Source of the DNA: Nocardioides sp. S-1144
GTDB lineage: Bacteria; Actinomycetota; Actinomycetes; Propionibacteriales; Nocardioidaceae
DNA length: 64,000 bases
Reading direction: 5' to 3'
Assembly (NCBI RefSeq): GCF_005954645.2
Contig: NZ_CP040695.2
Span: 3,038,001-3,102,000, forward strand
The stretch's first letter is position 1. Each line of letters begins with the position of its first letter. A program made the position numbers and the translations under genes. The notes beneath the pieces are model-generated. The model was not told the origin of the DNA. It saw nothing but the letters and a program-made list of their open reading frames with translations, and did not search any database. This document shows positions 50,671 through 60,786 of the stretch, piece by piece.

Positions 50671-51726
50671 ATGGGCGTACGAGCACGGGTGGGTCAGAGC
50701 CTGGAGTCGACCCTGGGCAAGGACCGTACCGACAAGATCCGCACCGCCGAGCGTCGCTACCGCTCGGCGCTGTCGACCCGGCTCGCCCCGGCCCCCGAAC
50801 CGGAGCCACGACGCCGGCGCAAGCCCGCACCGGGCTCCGCGTCCCCCGGCCAGCGCGCGGGCCGGCAGGCTCAGAAGAAGGTCGCCGCGCGGCCGTTGGG
50901 TGAGCCCAACGACCGCCAGGGCGGCTGGATCCCGTCGGACCCCTTCGTGCCGCACCCGGAGCCGAGGCTCACCCGGCACGACCTGCTCCGCGGGCTCCAC
51001 GAGCGCCTCGCCCCGCGCACCTACCTCGAGATCGGGGTCAACGAGGGCGCCAGCCTCACGCTCTCCCGCTCGAGGACCGTCGCGATCGACCCCGAGTACG
51101 CCGTGCGCCACCCGCTGCACTGCGACCTCGACCTGGTCAAGGCCAAGAGCGACGCCTACTTCTCCCGCCCCGACGCGCTGAGCCACTTCGACGGCGTCCC
51201 GGTCGACCTCGCCTTCATCGACGGCATGCACCTCTCGGAGTTCGCGCTGCGCGACTTCATCAACGTCGAGCGGCACCTCGCCACGACCGGCGTCACCGTC
51301 TTCGACGACGTGCTCCCGCGCAACCCGCTGGAGGCGGCCCGCGTCCGGCGCACCGGCGCGTGGGCCGGCGACATCTACAAGTCCGTCGAGGTCGTCGCCC
51401 GGCACCGGTCCGACCTCGTGGTCCTGCTCGTCAACACCTGGCCCACCGGGACCGCCGTGATCATCGGCGCCGACCCCGCCTCGGAGGTCCTCGAGGACGG
51501 GTACGCCTCCGAGGTCCCGTACCTGGAGGCCGAGGACCCGCAGGCGCCGCCGCCGGAGTACATGTCGCGCACGGCCGCCGTCGACCCGGAGGCCCTGCTG
51601 GCCTCCGAGGCGTGGCCGATGCTGGTCTCCGCGCGCGAGAAGGGTGACGCGGACCTGTTCGCCGAGGCCGTCGCCGTGCTCCGGGCCATCCCCACCCTCG
51701 GGCAGTCGGGCGGGACGACGGACTGA
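50671..51726 (+). CDS. Class I SAM-dependent methyltransferase
   Basis: The protein is 351 residues from ATG 50671, with GGAGG 7 bases upstream. Residues 1-85 are basic and probably disordered. RTYLEIGVNEGASLTLS (about 116-132) is the SAM loop, and DLAFIDGMHLSEFALRDF and VTVFDDVLPRNPLEA match the methyltransferase_24 pattern. The acceptor is unknown; glycan context is inferred. Its promoter faces that of the TylF-like gene. Confidence 0.85.
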   Translation: MGVRARVGQSLESTLGKDRTDKIRTAERRYRSALSTRLAPAPEPEPRRRRKPAPGSASPGQRAGRQAQKKVAARPLGEPNDRQGGWIPSDPFVPHPEPRLTRHDLLRGLHERLAPRTYLEIGVNEGASLTLSRSRTVAIDPEYAVRHPLHCDLDLVKAKSDAYFSRPDALSHFDGVPVDLAFIDGMHLSEFALRDFINVERHLATTGVTVFDDVLPRNPLEAARVRRTGAWAGDIYKSVEVVARHRSDLVVLLVNTWPTGTAVIIGADPASEVLEDGYASEVPYLEAEDPQAPPPEYMSRTAAVDPEALLASEAWPMLVSAREKGDADLFAEAVAVLRAIPTLGQSGGTTD

Positions 51727-51799
51727 GCGGGCACGCGACACCGGTGACGGTCGCGACTGCCCGCCCGGAGGTCCGGGCGCGCGCTGCTAGCGTGCAGCC

Positions 51800-53338
51800 G
51801 TGAATCCACTCGACGCCCGGTCGGTCGAGGACGCCGTGGTCTACCCGACCATCCGCGTCGCGTCCCACCCCGGCCGCCTCCTCATGGGCGTCTTCGACGC
51901 CGACGGGTACGTCGAGGACACCGTCCTGGACCGCCGCTCGGGCGAGGTGGGGGCGCCGATGGTGCGCGGCCTCTTCCCCGACGTCGTCGAGGCCGAGGAC
52001 CCGGAGGCCATCTACGCCGGGCCGCTGTACTTCCACTTCGGGCACTTCCTGCTCGAGAGCCTCGCGCGCGCCTGGTACGCCCGCCGGCACCCGGACCTCC
52101 CGCTGGTGTGGGCCGGCGCGCACACCTGGCACGACGCCCGGCTGCGTCCGTGGCAGCTCGAGATCCTCGAGGTCCTGGGGCTGGCGAACCCCCCTCGGAT
52201 CCTCGCCTCCCCCACCCGGTACCAGCGGCTGCACGTGCCCGACCTCGGCTACCGCTACGACGACCGGTTCCACCCCGAGCACGCCGCGTTCCTGGCGTCC
52301 TACCGCGGCCCGGCCCAGGTGCCCGGTGAGCGGCTCTGGCTCTCCCGCAGCAACCTCGACAGCGACGTCCGCGACCTCAACGCCGCCCCGACCGAGCGCC
52401 GGCTGGCGGCGGCCGGGTGGACGATCAGCCACCCCGAGACGCTCACCGTGCGCGAGCAGCTCGACCACCTGAGCCGGGCCGAGGTGGTGGCCGGCGAGGA
52501 GGGCTCCGCCTTCCACACCATCGCCCTGCTCGCCGACGTCTCCTCCAAGCGCCTGCGCGTGCTGCGCCGCCACGGCCAGGAGCACAACAACATGCACACG
52601 GTCGGCGACGCGCGCGGCGTCGACCAGAGCTTCCACTCGCTGCGCGACGAGGTCGTCCTGGAGGCGAAGGGGCGCGCGGTCACCAAGGTCAGCGCCCGCT
52701 CGGCGGAGGTCCTCGACCTCCTCGACGTGGCGGTGCCACCCGCCGTCGCGGCCGACGAGGCGTCGCCCGAGACGGCACTGCTGCTCCGTGTGCTGGAGGG
52801 CCTCGCCCCGCGCCGGCTGCTCGACCTCGGCGCCACGGACGCCGGCCTGGTCCTGGGCTCCACCGCCGAGAAGCGGGTCGCGGTGAGCCCGGCGTTCGCC
52901 TTCGACACCCGCTCGCACGCCGGCAGCGGCGTCGACTTCCTCGACCTCGACACCCGCACCTACGTCAAGCACTTCGTGAGCGCCCGGCGCCGCTTCGACG
53001 TCATCCGCGTGACCGGTCCCGACCTGGCCTCGGTGCTCACCTCGTTCCGCACCAGCCGGCGTCTCGCGACGCCCACGACCACCTGGCTGCTCGGCTCCGG
53101 CGAACTCGCCGCCCGGGCCGCCGTCGCCGTCGGCCTGAACCACCCCGGCTACGCCGTGCGGCGGGTGGTCGTGCGGCGCACCGTCGTGTTCGTCGTCCAC
53201 CGGGTCGCGGGCGAGCCCACCAGCGACGACGCCGTCGCCGACCTCACCGACGACGAGGTCGCCCGCCGCACCCGTCGGATCCCCCTGGCGCTCCCCCGGT
53301 TCGTGCGGTCCGTCGCCCGGGCGGGCCGCGGCCGGTGA
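51800..53338 (+). CDS. GT61-like protein with a degenerate methyltransferase-like tail
   Basis: The protein is 512 residues from GTG 51800. Residues 1-310 match family GT61 (DUF563): LYFHFGHFLLESLARAW, LHVPDLGYRYDD, RLWLSRSNL and VVAGEEGSAFHT. From about 325 a Rossmann-type tail begins RRLLDLGATDAGLVLG and continues FDVIRVTGPDL. This echoes the SAM loop of the preceding methyltransferase but lacks a clear glycine-rich pattern. The next gene has the same two-part plan. Confidence 0.8.
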   Translation: MNPLDARSVEDAVVYPTIRVASHPGRLLMGVFDADGYVEDTVLDRRSGEVGAPMVRGLFPDVVEAEDPEAIYAGPLYFHFGHFLLESLARAWYARRHPDLPLVWAGAHTWHDARLRPWQLEILEVLGLANPPRILASPTRYQRLHVPDLGYRYDDRFHPEHAAFLASYRGPAQVPGERLWLSRSNLDSDVRDLNAAPTERRLAAAGWTISHPETLTVREQLDHLSRAEVVAGEEGSAFHTIALLADVSSKRLRVLRRHGQEHNNMHTVGDARGVDQSFHSLRDEVVLEAKGRAVTKVSARSAEVLDLLDVAVPPAVAADEASPETALLLRVLEGLAPRRLLDLGATDAGLVLGSTAEKRVAVSPAFAFDTRSHAGSGVDFLDLDTRTYVKHFVSARRRFDVIRVTGPDLASVLTSFRTSRRLATPTTTWLLGSGELAARAAVAVGLNHPGYAVRRVVVRRTVVFVVHRVAGEPTSDDAVADLTDDEVARRTRRIPLALPRFVRSVARAGRGR

Positions 53339-54957
53339 CGTCGTCCGGACCCGCCACCGGGGTCCCCCCGCTCAAGTCGACCACGCTCGAGGGCGCCACG
53401 GTCCACCCCACGCTGGTCTCTCCCGACCCCACGAAGGTGCACTGCGGCGTGCTGCGCGCCGACGGCTCCCTGGTGGCGTCGACGATCGACGACCGGCGGC
53501 ACGGGACCCACACCTTCATCCCGCCCGAGCCGTCGCTCTACGGAGCCGTCGACGACGACTCCGGCGAGGTGATCTACGGGGGCGCCTACCACCCGGCCTA
53601 CGGGCACTTCATGCTCGAGTGCCTCCAGCGGCTCTGGTGGGCCGCCGAGCGACCCGACCTGCCGGTCGTGTGGGTCGGGTACCTCGACGGCCCGGTGCCC
53701 ACCCTCACGCAGTGGCAGCACGACATGCTCGAGCTCGTCGGCGTCCGCAACGAGGTCAGGGTGATCATCCGCCCGACCCGCTTCGCGCGGCTGCACGTCC
53801 CCGACGCCGGCTACAAGTACGGCGACTGGAGCCACCCGGACCACCTCCGGTTCCTGGCCGCCCACGAGGGCCCGCCCCAGGAGCCGGGCGCCAAGCTCTG
53901 GCTCTCCCGGGCGAGCGAGAGCGGGGTCGGCCTCATCAACCGCGAGATCGTCGAGCGTCGGCTGCGGCGCCGGGGGTGGACGATCGCGACGGTCGAGAAG
54001 ATGGCCCTGCGCGACCAGCTCGACACCCTTGCGCGCGCCGAGGTCGTCGCCGGCGAGGAGGGGTCGACCTTCCACAGCCTCCTGCTGCTCCGCGACGTCT
54101 CGGCCAAGAGGTTCCACGTCTTCCGCCGCCACGGTCCCGAGCACATCTCCTTCAAGACGATCGGCGATGCCCGCGACGTCGACCAGACCTTCCACTCGTG
54201 CAGCGACGACGCCGTCATCTCCGCGACCGGGCGGGCCGTGGTGCGGCTCGCGCCCAACGCGTCGCAGTACCTGTCCCACCTCGGGCTGCACATCCCCCGC
54301 GTCGACCCGGTGCCGCCGGACTGGACGCCGGGGCACACCGTACGCCGGGTCAACCGGCTGGCCGAGCTCCTCGGCGCCGAGACCTTCCTCCAGGTCGGGT
54401 GGCGCCACCGGTACGCCTTCACCGAGATCGCGGTCGCGGCCCGTGACGTCGTCGACGAGCAGTTCCGCTTCGACGTGCGGTCCTACCGCGACTCGGGCAC
54501 GGCGTTCTGGGAGGTCACCCTCGACCGCTTCCTCGCCTGGTTCGCGGCCGGGCGGACCTACGACCTGGTCCTGCTCGACGACCTCGACGACTGGCGCACC
54601 GCCCTGGAGCGCCTGCGCCGCGTCCTCGACGCCGCCTCCCACGACCGCACCGTCGTCGTCGTCGACAACACCGCCCCGACCGGCGCCGACGGCGGCGACG
54701 TCTTCAAGGCGGTGCTCGCCGTGCACGACCTGCACCCCGAACTGAGCTACCGCACGATCACCACGCGGGGCGTGGCCCAGACCGTCGTGTGGCGCCAGGA
54801 CCGCACGGTCGAGCCACGGTTCGCCGGGGAGGACGCCGTCGCCCGGCTGACCCACGCAGACCTGGAGGCGCACCGCGACCTGCTCGCCCCGGCCACCGAG
54901 GCCGAGGCGCTGGCCGACGTCGCGACGTGGCTCGGGGCCCGCCCGGCCGGGGACTGA
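53335..54957 (+). CDS. GT61-like protein, paralogue of the preceding gene
   Basis: The protein is 540 residues; its GTG overlaps the upstream stop by 4 bp. It shares the GT61 blocks AYHPAYGHFMLECLQRLWW, LHVPDAGYKYGDW, KLWLSRASE and VVAGEEGSTFHSLLLL. A C-terminal Rossmann-like domain follows from about 335, with ETFLQVGWRHRYAF and YDLVLLDDLDD. The tandem pair probably arose by duplication and may transfer two similar sugars in one glycan. Confidence 0.8.
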   Translation: MTSSGPATGVPPLKSTTLEGATVHPTLVSPDPTKVHCGVLRADGSLVASTIDDRRHGTHTFIPPEPSLYGAVDDDSGEVIYGGAYHPAYGHFMLECLQRLWWAAERPDLPVVWVGYLDGPVPTLTQWQHDMLELVGVRNEVRVIIRPTRFARLHVPDAGYKYGDWSHPDHLRFLAAHEGPPQEPGAKLWLSRASESGVGLINREIVERRLRRRGWTIATVEKMALRDQLDTLARAEVVAGEEGSTFHSLLLLRDVSAKRFHVFRRHGPEHISFKTIGDARDVDQTFHSCSDDAVISATGRAVVRLAPNASQYLSHLGLHIPRVDPVPPDWTPGHTVRRVNRLAELLGAETFLQVGWRHRYAFTEIAVAARDVVDEQFRFDVRSYRDSGTAFWEVTLDRFLAWFAAGRTYDLVLLDDLDDWRTALERLRRVLDAASHDRTVVVVDNTAPTGADGGDVFKAVLAVHDLHPELSYRTITTRGVAQTVVWRQDRTVEPRFAGEDAVARLTHADLEAHRDLLAPATEAEALADVATWLGARPAGD

Positions 54958-54966
54958 GGCGCGGCC

Positions 54967-56148
54967 TCAGCCCAGGAGCGCGTCGACGAACGCGGCCGCG
55001 TCGAACGGCGCGAGGTCGTCGGGGCCCTCGCCGAGGCCGACGAGCTTGACCGGCACCCCGAGCTCGCGCTGGACGGCGACGACGATGCCGCCCTTGGCGG
55101 AACCGTCGAGCTTGGTCAGGACGATGCCGGTGACGTCGACGGCCTCGCGGAAGACCCGGGCCTGGATGAGCCCGTTCTGGCCGGTCGTCGCGTCGAGGAC
55201 GAGCAGCACCTCGGTGACCCGGGCCTGCTTCTCGATGACGCGCTTGACCTTGCCGAGCTCGTCCATCAGGCCCTGCTTGTTCTGCAGGCGGCCGGCGGTG
55301 TCGACGATGACGGTGTCGACGCCCTGCTCGACGCCCTGCTTGACCGCCTCGAAGGCGACGCTGGCGGGGTCGGTGCCCTCGGCACCGCGGACCACCTCGA
55401 CGCCGACCCGCTCGCCCCAGGTCGCGAGCTGCTCGACCGCGGCGGCGCGGAAGGTGTCGGCGGCCCCCAGGGTGACCGTGTGGTCCTCGGCGACCAGGAT
55501 CCGGGCGATCTTGCCGACCGTGGTGGTCTTGCCGGCGCCGTTGACGCCGACGACCAGGACGACGCCCGGCTTGCCGTCGTCGCCGGTGACCTGGAGGCGG
55601 CGGTCCATGGTCGGGTCGACCAGGGTGATCAGCTCGTCGCGCAGCACGGACCGCGGGTCGCCGGCCTCGGCGCCGTCGACACGGAGGCGGGTGCGGAGGT
55701 TGTCGACGACCTGCTGGGTCGGGGCGACGCCGATGTCGGCGGTGAGCAGCAGGTCCTCGATGGACTCCCAGGTGTCCTCGTCGAGGCGGTCGCGGCTCAG
55801 CAGCGCCAGCAGGCCGCGACCGAAGCCGCCCTGGGAGCCGGCGAGCCGCTCGCGCAGCCGGGCCAGGCGCGAGCGGGTGCTCTCGGGCTTGTCGCGGACC
55901 GGGACGGGCTCCGGCTCGACGACGACCGGCTCGTCGAGCAGCGGGGCGTCGAGGAGCGGCAGGTCGCTCTCGAGGGTCGGCGGCAGCGCCTCCCGCTCGG
56001 CGGGACGGGTCGTGGTCGGTGTGGTCGACGTCGGCTCGGTCGGCTCGACCGGGCGCCGCGGTGTGCGGCGGGTGCGACTGGTGACCAGTCCGGCGAGGGC
56101 GACGACGGCCAGGACGGCGATGCCGATGACGAGGTAGAGCCACTCCAT
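54967..56148 (-). CDS. ftsY: Signal recognition particle receptor FtsY
   Basis: The protein is 393 residues from ATG 56148; a TTG four codons earlier is possible. It has an N-terminal membrane helix (MEWLYLVIGIAVLAVVALAG), a Pro/Glu-rich linker to about 95, and the NG GTPase with VGVNGAGKTTTVGKIA, GAADTFRAAAVEQL, VDTAGRLQNK and TKLDGSAKGG. It docks Ffh-ribosome complexes at the membrane. The helix is typical of actinobacterial FtsY. Confidence 0.97.
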   Translation of the reverse strand: MEWLYLVIGIAVLAVVALAGLVTSRTRRTPRRPVEPTEPTSTTPTTTRPAEREALPPTLESDLPLLDAPLLDEPVVVEPEPVPVRDKPESTRSRLARLRERLAGSQGGFGRGLLALLSRDRLDEDTWESIEDLLLTADIGVAPTQQVVDNLRTRLRVDGAEAGDPRSVLRDELITLVDPTMDRRLQVTGDDGKPGVVLVVGVNGAGKTTTVGKIARILVAEDHTVTLGAADTFRAAAVEQLATWGERVGVEVVRGAEGTDPASVAFEAVKQGVEQGVDTVIVDTAGRLQNKQGLMDELGKVKRVIEKQARVTEVLLVLDATTGQNGLIQARVFREAVDVTGIVLTKLDGSAKGGIVVAVQRELGVPVKLVGLGEGPDDLAPFDAAAFVDALLG

Positions 56149-56196
56149 GGTGCTATCCAACCAGGATCGGGCCGACCGGGACCGAGCCGGTGGTGC

Positions 56197-56421
56197 TCAT
56201 CGGGTGACGCCGCTGTCGTGCGGCACCTTGTCGTCGCTCCCCGCACCGGGGTCGAGGTCGCCGTCGCGCAGGACGGGGACGGCCTCGGCGGCCCGCTCGA
56301 CGGCGTTGCCGAGCCACGACGCGCCCGGCACCCGGGCCCCGCGGTGCGGGAAGGCGGCGTAGGCGAGGGCGAGGGCGGCGACGGCCACGACGACGACCAT
56401 GGTGACGATGACAGAGGTCAA
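56197..56421 (-). CDS. Small single-span membrane protein
   Basis: The protein is 74 residues from TTG 56421, with GGAGAAG 7 bases upstream. Residues about 3-25 (SVIVTMVVVVAVAALALAYA) form a membrane helix; the rest is hydrophilic and mostly acidic. No family is recognised. It lies between ftsY and the thioesterase gene on the same strand. Confidence 0.6.
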   Translation of the reverse strand: MTSVIVTMVVVVAVAALALAYAAFPHRGARVPGASWLGNAVERAAEAVPVLRDGDLDPGAGSDDKVPHDSGVTR

Positions 56422-56524
56422 GGTGGTTCTTCTCCGAGTTCTACCGGGTTCTACCGAGAGGCACCGACGCGGGTCCGGCCGGGCGCAACCCTCACTGCAC
56501 CACAGGTGCCCGCCGGGACCGAAC

Positions 56525-56992
56525 TCAGCCGCGCACGAGGGGCGCGACTGCGACACGGATCACGTCGGGCACCGGGGTGACCGACCGGGAGCCGGCGCCG
56601 TTGGTGACGTAGACGTGGACGAAGCGGCCCTCGGCGTTCGCGGGCTGGTCGGGTCCGCCGGCGCCCTGGAAGAGGCCGACGCGGTAGACGACCGAGGAGC
56701 TCCCGAGCCGGTCGACGACCAGCCCCATCTCGACGTCGGCGGGGTAGCCCATCTCGGCGAAGTAGCGGCAGGAGACCTCGGCGACGACGCCGATGGCGTC
56801 GAGGCCGCGGATGTCGACGCCGGTGGCCTCGGCCAGGTGGGCGTTGACCGCGGTGTCGACGAGGTCGAAGTAGCGGGCGTTGTTGAGGTGGCCGTAGACG
56901 TCGTCGTCGGACCACCGGGTGGTGGCGGTGCGCCACGCGACGTAGTCGGACCGGGTGGGCCGGGCCGGTCGGGTCTCGGGGGTCTCGGGCAT
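56525..56992 (-). CDS. Hotdog-fold acyl-CoA thioesterase (4HBT type)
   Basis: The protein is 155 residues; its ATG overlaps the smc stop by 1 bp. TTRWSDDDVYGHLNNARYFD is the 4-hydroxybenzoyl-CoA thioesterase signature with the catalytic Asp. VAEVSCRYFAEMGYPADVEM follows in the expected place. It hydrolyses acyl-CoA thioesters; the chain is unknown. Confidence 0.9.
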   Translation of the reverse strand: MPETPETRPARPTRSDYVAWRTATTRWSDDDVYGHLNNARYFDLVDTAVNAHLAEATGVDIRGLDAIGVVAEVSCRYFAEMGYPADVEMGLVVDRLGSSSVVYRVGLFQGAGGPDQPANAEGRFVHVYVTNGAGSRSVTPVPDVIRVAVAPLVRG

Positions 56993-59900
56993 CAGGACCT
57001 CCCCCGCGGCTCGGTGTCGCGGAGCCGCTGGCTGATGACGGTGCTGACCCCGTCGCCGCGCATGGTGACGCCGTAGAGGGCGTCACCGACCTCCATCGTG
57101 CGCTTCTGGTGGGTGATCACCAGCAGCTGCGAGGTCTCGCGCAGCTCCTCGTAGATCTGGAGCAGCCGGCCGAGGTTGGTGTCGTCGAGGGCGGCCTCGA
57201 CCTCGTCGAGGATGTAGAACGGCGAGGGGCGCGCCTTGAACAGCGCCACGAGGAACGCCACCGCGACCAGCGACCGCTCGCCGCCGGAGAGCAGCGAGAG
57301 CCGCTTGACCTTCTTGCCGGGCGGCCGCGCCTCGACCTCGATGCCGGTGGTCAGCATGTTGTCGGGGTCGGTGAGCACCAGCCGGCCCTCACCGCCGGGG
57401 AAGAGCCGCGCGAACGTGGCGTCGAAGGCGACGGTGACGTCGGCGAAGGCCTCGGTGAAGACCTGCTCGACCCGGGCGTCGACCTCCTTGACGATGTCGA
57501 GGAGGTCCTTGCGGGTGCCCTTGAGGTCCTCGAGCTGCTCGGTGAGGAACTTGTGCCGCTCCTCCATCGCCGAGAACTCCTCGAGCGCCAGCGGGTTCAC
57601 CTTGCCCAGCATCGTCAGCTGCCGCTCGGCGGTCCGCAGCCGCTTCGTCTGCTCCTCGCGGTCGTACGGCGTCGGGCCCGGCGGCTCCTCGCCCTCGGCC
57701 GTCTCGAGGGTCGCGGACGGCGGCACCGGCTGGTCGGGCCCGAAGTCGGCGACCAGCCCGTCGGCGTCGAGACCGAGCTCGTCGAGCGTGCGCTCCTCCA
57801 GCTGCTCGATGCGCATCCGCTGCTGGGCCCGGGCCAGCTCGTCGCGGTGCACGGAGTTGACCAGCTCGTCGTGCTCCCGGCCCAGGTCGCGCAGCGTGGC
57901 CCGGACGTCGACCAGCGCGCGCTCGCGTCCGCTGCGCGCCTGCTCGACCTCGAGCCGGGCGGTCGTCGCGGCGTCGATGGAGACCTCGAGCCGGGCCAGC
58001 ACGTAGGCCGCGGCCAGCGAGACGGCCTCGGCGGCCTCGCCCTCGCGCAGCAGCCGCTTGCGTCGCTCGGCCGCGCGGGCGCGGGCCTCCCGCTCGGTGC
58101 GGGCCTGGCGGAGCAGCCCGTCGACCCGGCCGTGCAGCGCGCGGGCCCGCTCCTCGCCGGTGCGCAGCGCGAGCCGGGCGTCCATCTCGCCCTGGCGCGC
58201 GGTGCGGGCGGCCTCGACGAGCCGCTCGCGCTCGGCGGTGTCGGGCTCGTCGCCGTCGTCGGCGCCCTCCGTGGTCGCCTCGGCGGCCGCGAGGCGCTGC
58301 TCGAGGTCGGCCAGGCCGGCCAGGTCGGCGTCGCGCGCCGTCTCCGCCTTCTCGATGGCCTGGGCCAGGCGGTCGGCCTCCCCCTTGGCGGCCCGGGCCT
58401 GCGAGCCGTGCTGGCCGAGCTCCTCGGCGACGGCGGCCAGGGTGGCGTCGGACTCGTGCAGCCGGGCCAGGGCCGCGTCGACGCGCTTCTGCGCGTCGAG
58501 CCGCTCGGCCTCGAGACGGCTGACCTCGAAGCCGAGCCGCTCGCCGTCGGCGGTGGCCGCGAGCAGCCGCTCGGCGGCCTCGTCGACGGCGCTCTGGATC
58601 TCGATGAGGCTCTGCTGGGTCTGCGACCCGCCGGCGGCGACGTGGGTGCCGAGGACGTCGCCACCGCGGGTGACGGCGACGACGGTCGGCTCGGCCTGCA
58701 CCAGGCGGTGTGCGGCGTCGAGGTCGTCGACGACGGCGGCGCGCAGCAGCAGGTGGGTCAGCGCCGGCCGGAGCCGGTCGGGGCACTCGACGACCTCGAC
58801 GGCGTACGTCGCCCCGGCGGGCAGGGCCGGCCAGTCGCGCGCCGGGTCGGCGACGGGCGCGCCGGGGTCGGCCCCGAGCACGAGGCCGGCCCGGCCGAGG
58901 TCGCCGTCGCGCAGGTGGGCCAGGGCGGCGACCGCGGCGCCGGCGTCGGTGACCGCGACGGCGTCGGCGGACGCACCGAGGGCGGCGGCGACGGCGGTCT
59001 CGAAGCCGGCGCGGACGCCGAGCAGGGCAGCGACCGAGCCCATCAGGCCCCCGACGCCGTCGGCGTCGCCGGCGGCGAGCAGCGCCCCGGCACCGTCCTT
59101 GCGGGTCAGGCCCATCTCGAGGGCGTCCTTGCGGGCCGCGAGCCCGGCGCGGTCGCGGTCGGCCTGCTGGGCGGCGACGCGGACGGCGGCGAGCTCCTCC
59201 TCGAGGTCGTCGAGCAGCGCGACGGCGGCCTCGTGCTCGGCGTCGAGCCCCTCCTCGCCGGCGTCCAGCCCGGCCACCTGGGTCTCGAGGGCGGTGAAGT
59301 CGCGCTGGGCGCGCTCGGCCCGCGCGGCGGCCTCCTCGCGGGCCAGGGTGAGCCGGCCGACCTCCTCGGCGGCCGCGGCGGAGCGCGACTTCAGCGCGTT
59401 GACCTGGCCGTGCAGCCGGGCCAGGCCCTCGCGCCGGTCGGCGGCGGCCCGCTGGAGTGCCGCGATCCGCCGGTCCTCCTCGGCGGCGGCGTCCTCGGCG
59501 GCCTTGCGGGCGGCGACCGCCTCCTCGAGGCCGGTGCGGTGCCGCGTGACCTGGGCGCCGATCTCCTGCTCCTGCACGCGGATGCGCTCGGCCTCGGCCT
59601 CGATCTGGTCGGGGTCCCGCCCGTGCTGCGCGGTGGTCTCGGCGGCGCCGGCGGCGTTGCGGATCCGCTCCGCGGCCAGGCCCTGGGTGCCGTGGACGCG
59701 CTCGCGGAGCCCGCGCAGGGCGAACTGCACCTCCTGGGCGCGGCTCAGGGCCGGCAGGTCCTCGCGCAGCGCGGCCTCGAGCTCGGCCTCCCGCTGCCGC
59801 GCGGCCGCCACCGCGGCCTCGACCTCGGCGCGTCGCTCGAGCAGGATCGACTCGTCGGCCATCTCCTGCTCGAGGGCGGTGCGGGCGGTGACGAGGTCGT

Positions 59901-60594
59901 CGGCCAGCAGCCGGGCCCGGGCGTCGCGGGCGTCGGCCTGGACGCCGGCCGCCTTGCGGGCGACCTCGGCCTGCCGGCCGAGCGGCTTGAGCTGGCGGCG
60001 CAGCTCGTGGAGGAGGTCGCCGAGCCGGGTGAGGTTGCCCTCGGTGGCGTCGAGCTTGCGAAGCGCCTTCTCCTTGCGCTTGCGGTGCTTGAGGACGCCG
60101 GCGGCCTCCTCGATGAAGCCCCGCCGGTCCTCGGGCGTGGCGTGCAGGATGGTGTCGAGCTGGCCCTGGCCGACGATGACGTGCATCTCGCGCCCGATGC
60201 CCGAGTCGGAGAGCAGCTCCTGGACGTCGAGCAGCCGGCAGCTGGTGCCGTTGATGGCGTAGTCGGACCCGCCGCTGCGGAACATCGTGCGGGTGATGGT
60301 GACCTCGGCGTACTCGATGGGCAGCGCGCCGTCGGCGTTGTCGATCGTCAGCGCCACCTCGGCCCGTCCCAGCGGCGGGCGGCCGGACGTGCCGGCGAAG
60401 ATGACGTCGTCCATCTTCCCGCCGCGCAGGCTCTTCGCGCTCGCCTCGCCCATCACCCACGCCAGCGCGTCGACGACGTTGGACTTGCCCGACCCGTTGG
60501 GACCGACGATGCAGGTGATGCCCGGCTCGAGCTGGAGCGTGGTCGCCGACGCGAAGGACTTGAAGCCCCGGAGGGTCAGGCTCTTGAGGTACAA
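56992..60594 (-). CDS. smc: Chromosome segregation protein SMC
   Basis: The protein is 1200 residues from TTG 60594, with GGAG 7 bases upstream; this gives the standard LYLKSLTLRGFKSFA start. Walker A is GPNGSGKSNVVDALAWVMGE. Long coiled coils flank a hinge rich in Gly and Ala (about 520-660). The C-terminal head has LSLLSGGERSLVAVAFL and FYILDEVEAALDD. SMC organises and segregates the chromosome with ScpAB. Confidence 0.97.
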   Translation of the reverse strand: MYLKSLTLRGFKSFASATTLQLEPGITCIVGPNGSGKSNVVDALAWVMGEASAKSLRGGKMDDVIFAGTSGRPPLGRAEVALTIDNADGALPIEYAEVTITRTMFRSGGSDYAINGTSCRLLDVQELLSDSGIGREMHVIVGQGQLDTILHATPEDRRGFIEEAAGVLKHRKRKEKALRKLDATEGNLTRLGDLLHELRRQLKPLGRQAEVARKAAGVQADARDARARLLADDLVTARTALEQEMADESILLERRAEVEAAVAAARQREAELEAALREDLPALSRAQEVQFALRGLRERVHGTQGLAAERIRNAAGAAETTAQHGRDPDQIEAEAERIRVQEQEIGAQVTRHRTGLEEAVAARKAAEDAAAEEDRRIAALQRAAADRREGLARLHGQVNALKSRSAAAAEEVGRLTLAREEAAARAERAQRDFTALETQVAGLDAGEEGLDAEHEAAVALLDDLEEELAAVRVAAQQADRDRAGLAARKDALEMGLTRKDGAGALLAAGDADGVGGLMGSVAALLGVRAGFETAVAAALGASADAVAVTDAGAAVAALAHLRDGDLGRAGLVLGADPGAPVADPARDWPALPAGATYAVEVVECPDRLRPALTHLLLRAAVVDDLDAAHRLVQAEPTVVAVTRGGDVLGTHVAAGGSQTQQSLIEIQSAVDEAAERLLAATADGERLGFEVSRLEAERLDAQKRVDAALARLHESDATLAAVAEELGQHGSQARAAKGEADRLAQAIEKAETARDADLAGLADLEQRLAAAEATTEGADDGDEPDTAERERLVEAARTARQGEMDARLALRTGEERARALHGRVDGLLRQARTEREARARAAERRKRLLREGEAAEAVSLAAAYVLARLEVSIDAATTARLEVEQARSGRERALVDVRATLRDLGREHDELVNSVHRDELARAQQRMRIEQLEERTLDELGLDADGLVADFGPDQPVPPSATLETAEGEEPPGPTPYDREEQTKRLRTAERQLTMLGKVNPLALEEFSAMEERHKFLTEQLEDLKGTRKDLLDIVKEVDARVEQVFTEAFADVTVAFDATFARLFPGGEGRLVLTDPDNMLTTGIEVEARPPGKKVKRLSLLSGGERSLVAVAFLVALFKARPSPFYILDEVEAALDDTNLGRLLQIYEELRETSQLLVITHQKRTMEVGDALYGVTMRGDGVSTVISQRLRDTEPRGRS

Positions 60595-60786
60595 CGCGGG
60601 GCTCCATCGCCGGTGCTCGGGTAGGTCGGTGCTGGGCGTGACGCTACGGACGGCTACTGACACGGGGGAAGCTCAGCGCGGCCTCACCCTACCCGGGGGC
60701 CGTCGCCTCGCCGGTGGTACGCGCCGGGGCCACCGGCGTGCGGGAGCCGGCCGGGACCGTCCACCACCGGCCCCGGGCCGCACGCC

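Noticed and set aside
57109..60624. A 1171-codon plus-strand open frame across smc
   Set aside because: It is the mirror of the minus-strand smc gene. The translation is low complexity (Leu/Gly/Ala/Arg-rich) with no domain, and GC-rich codon use leaves antisense frames open.
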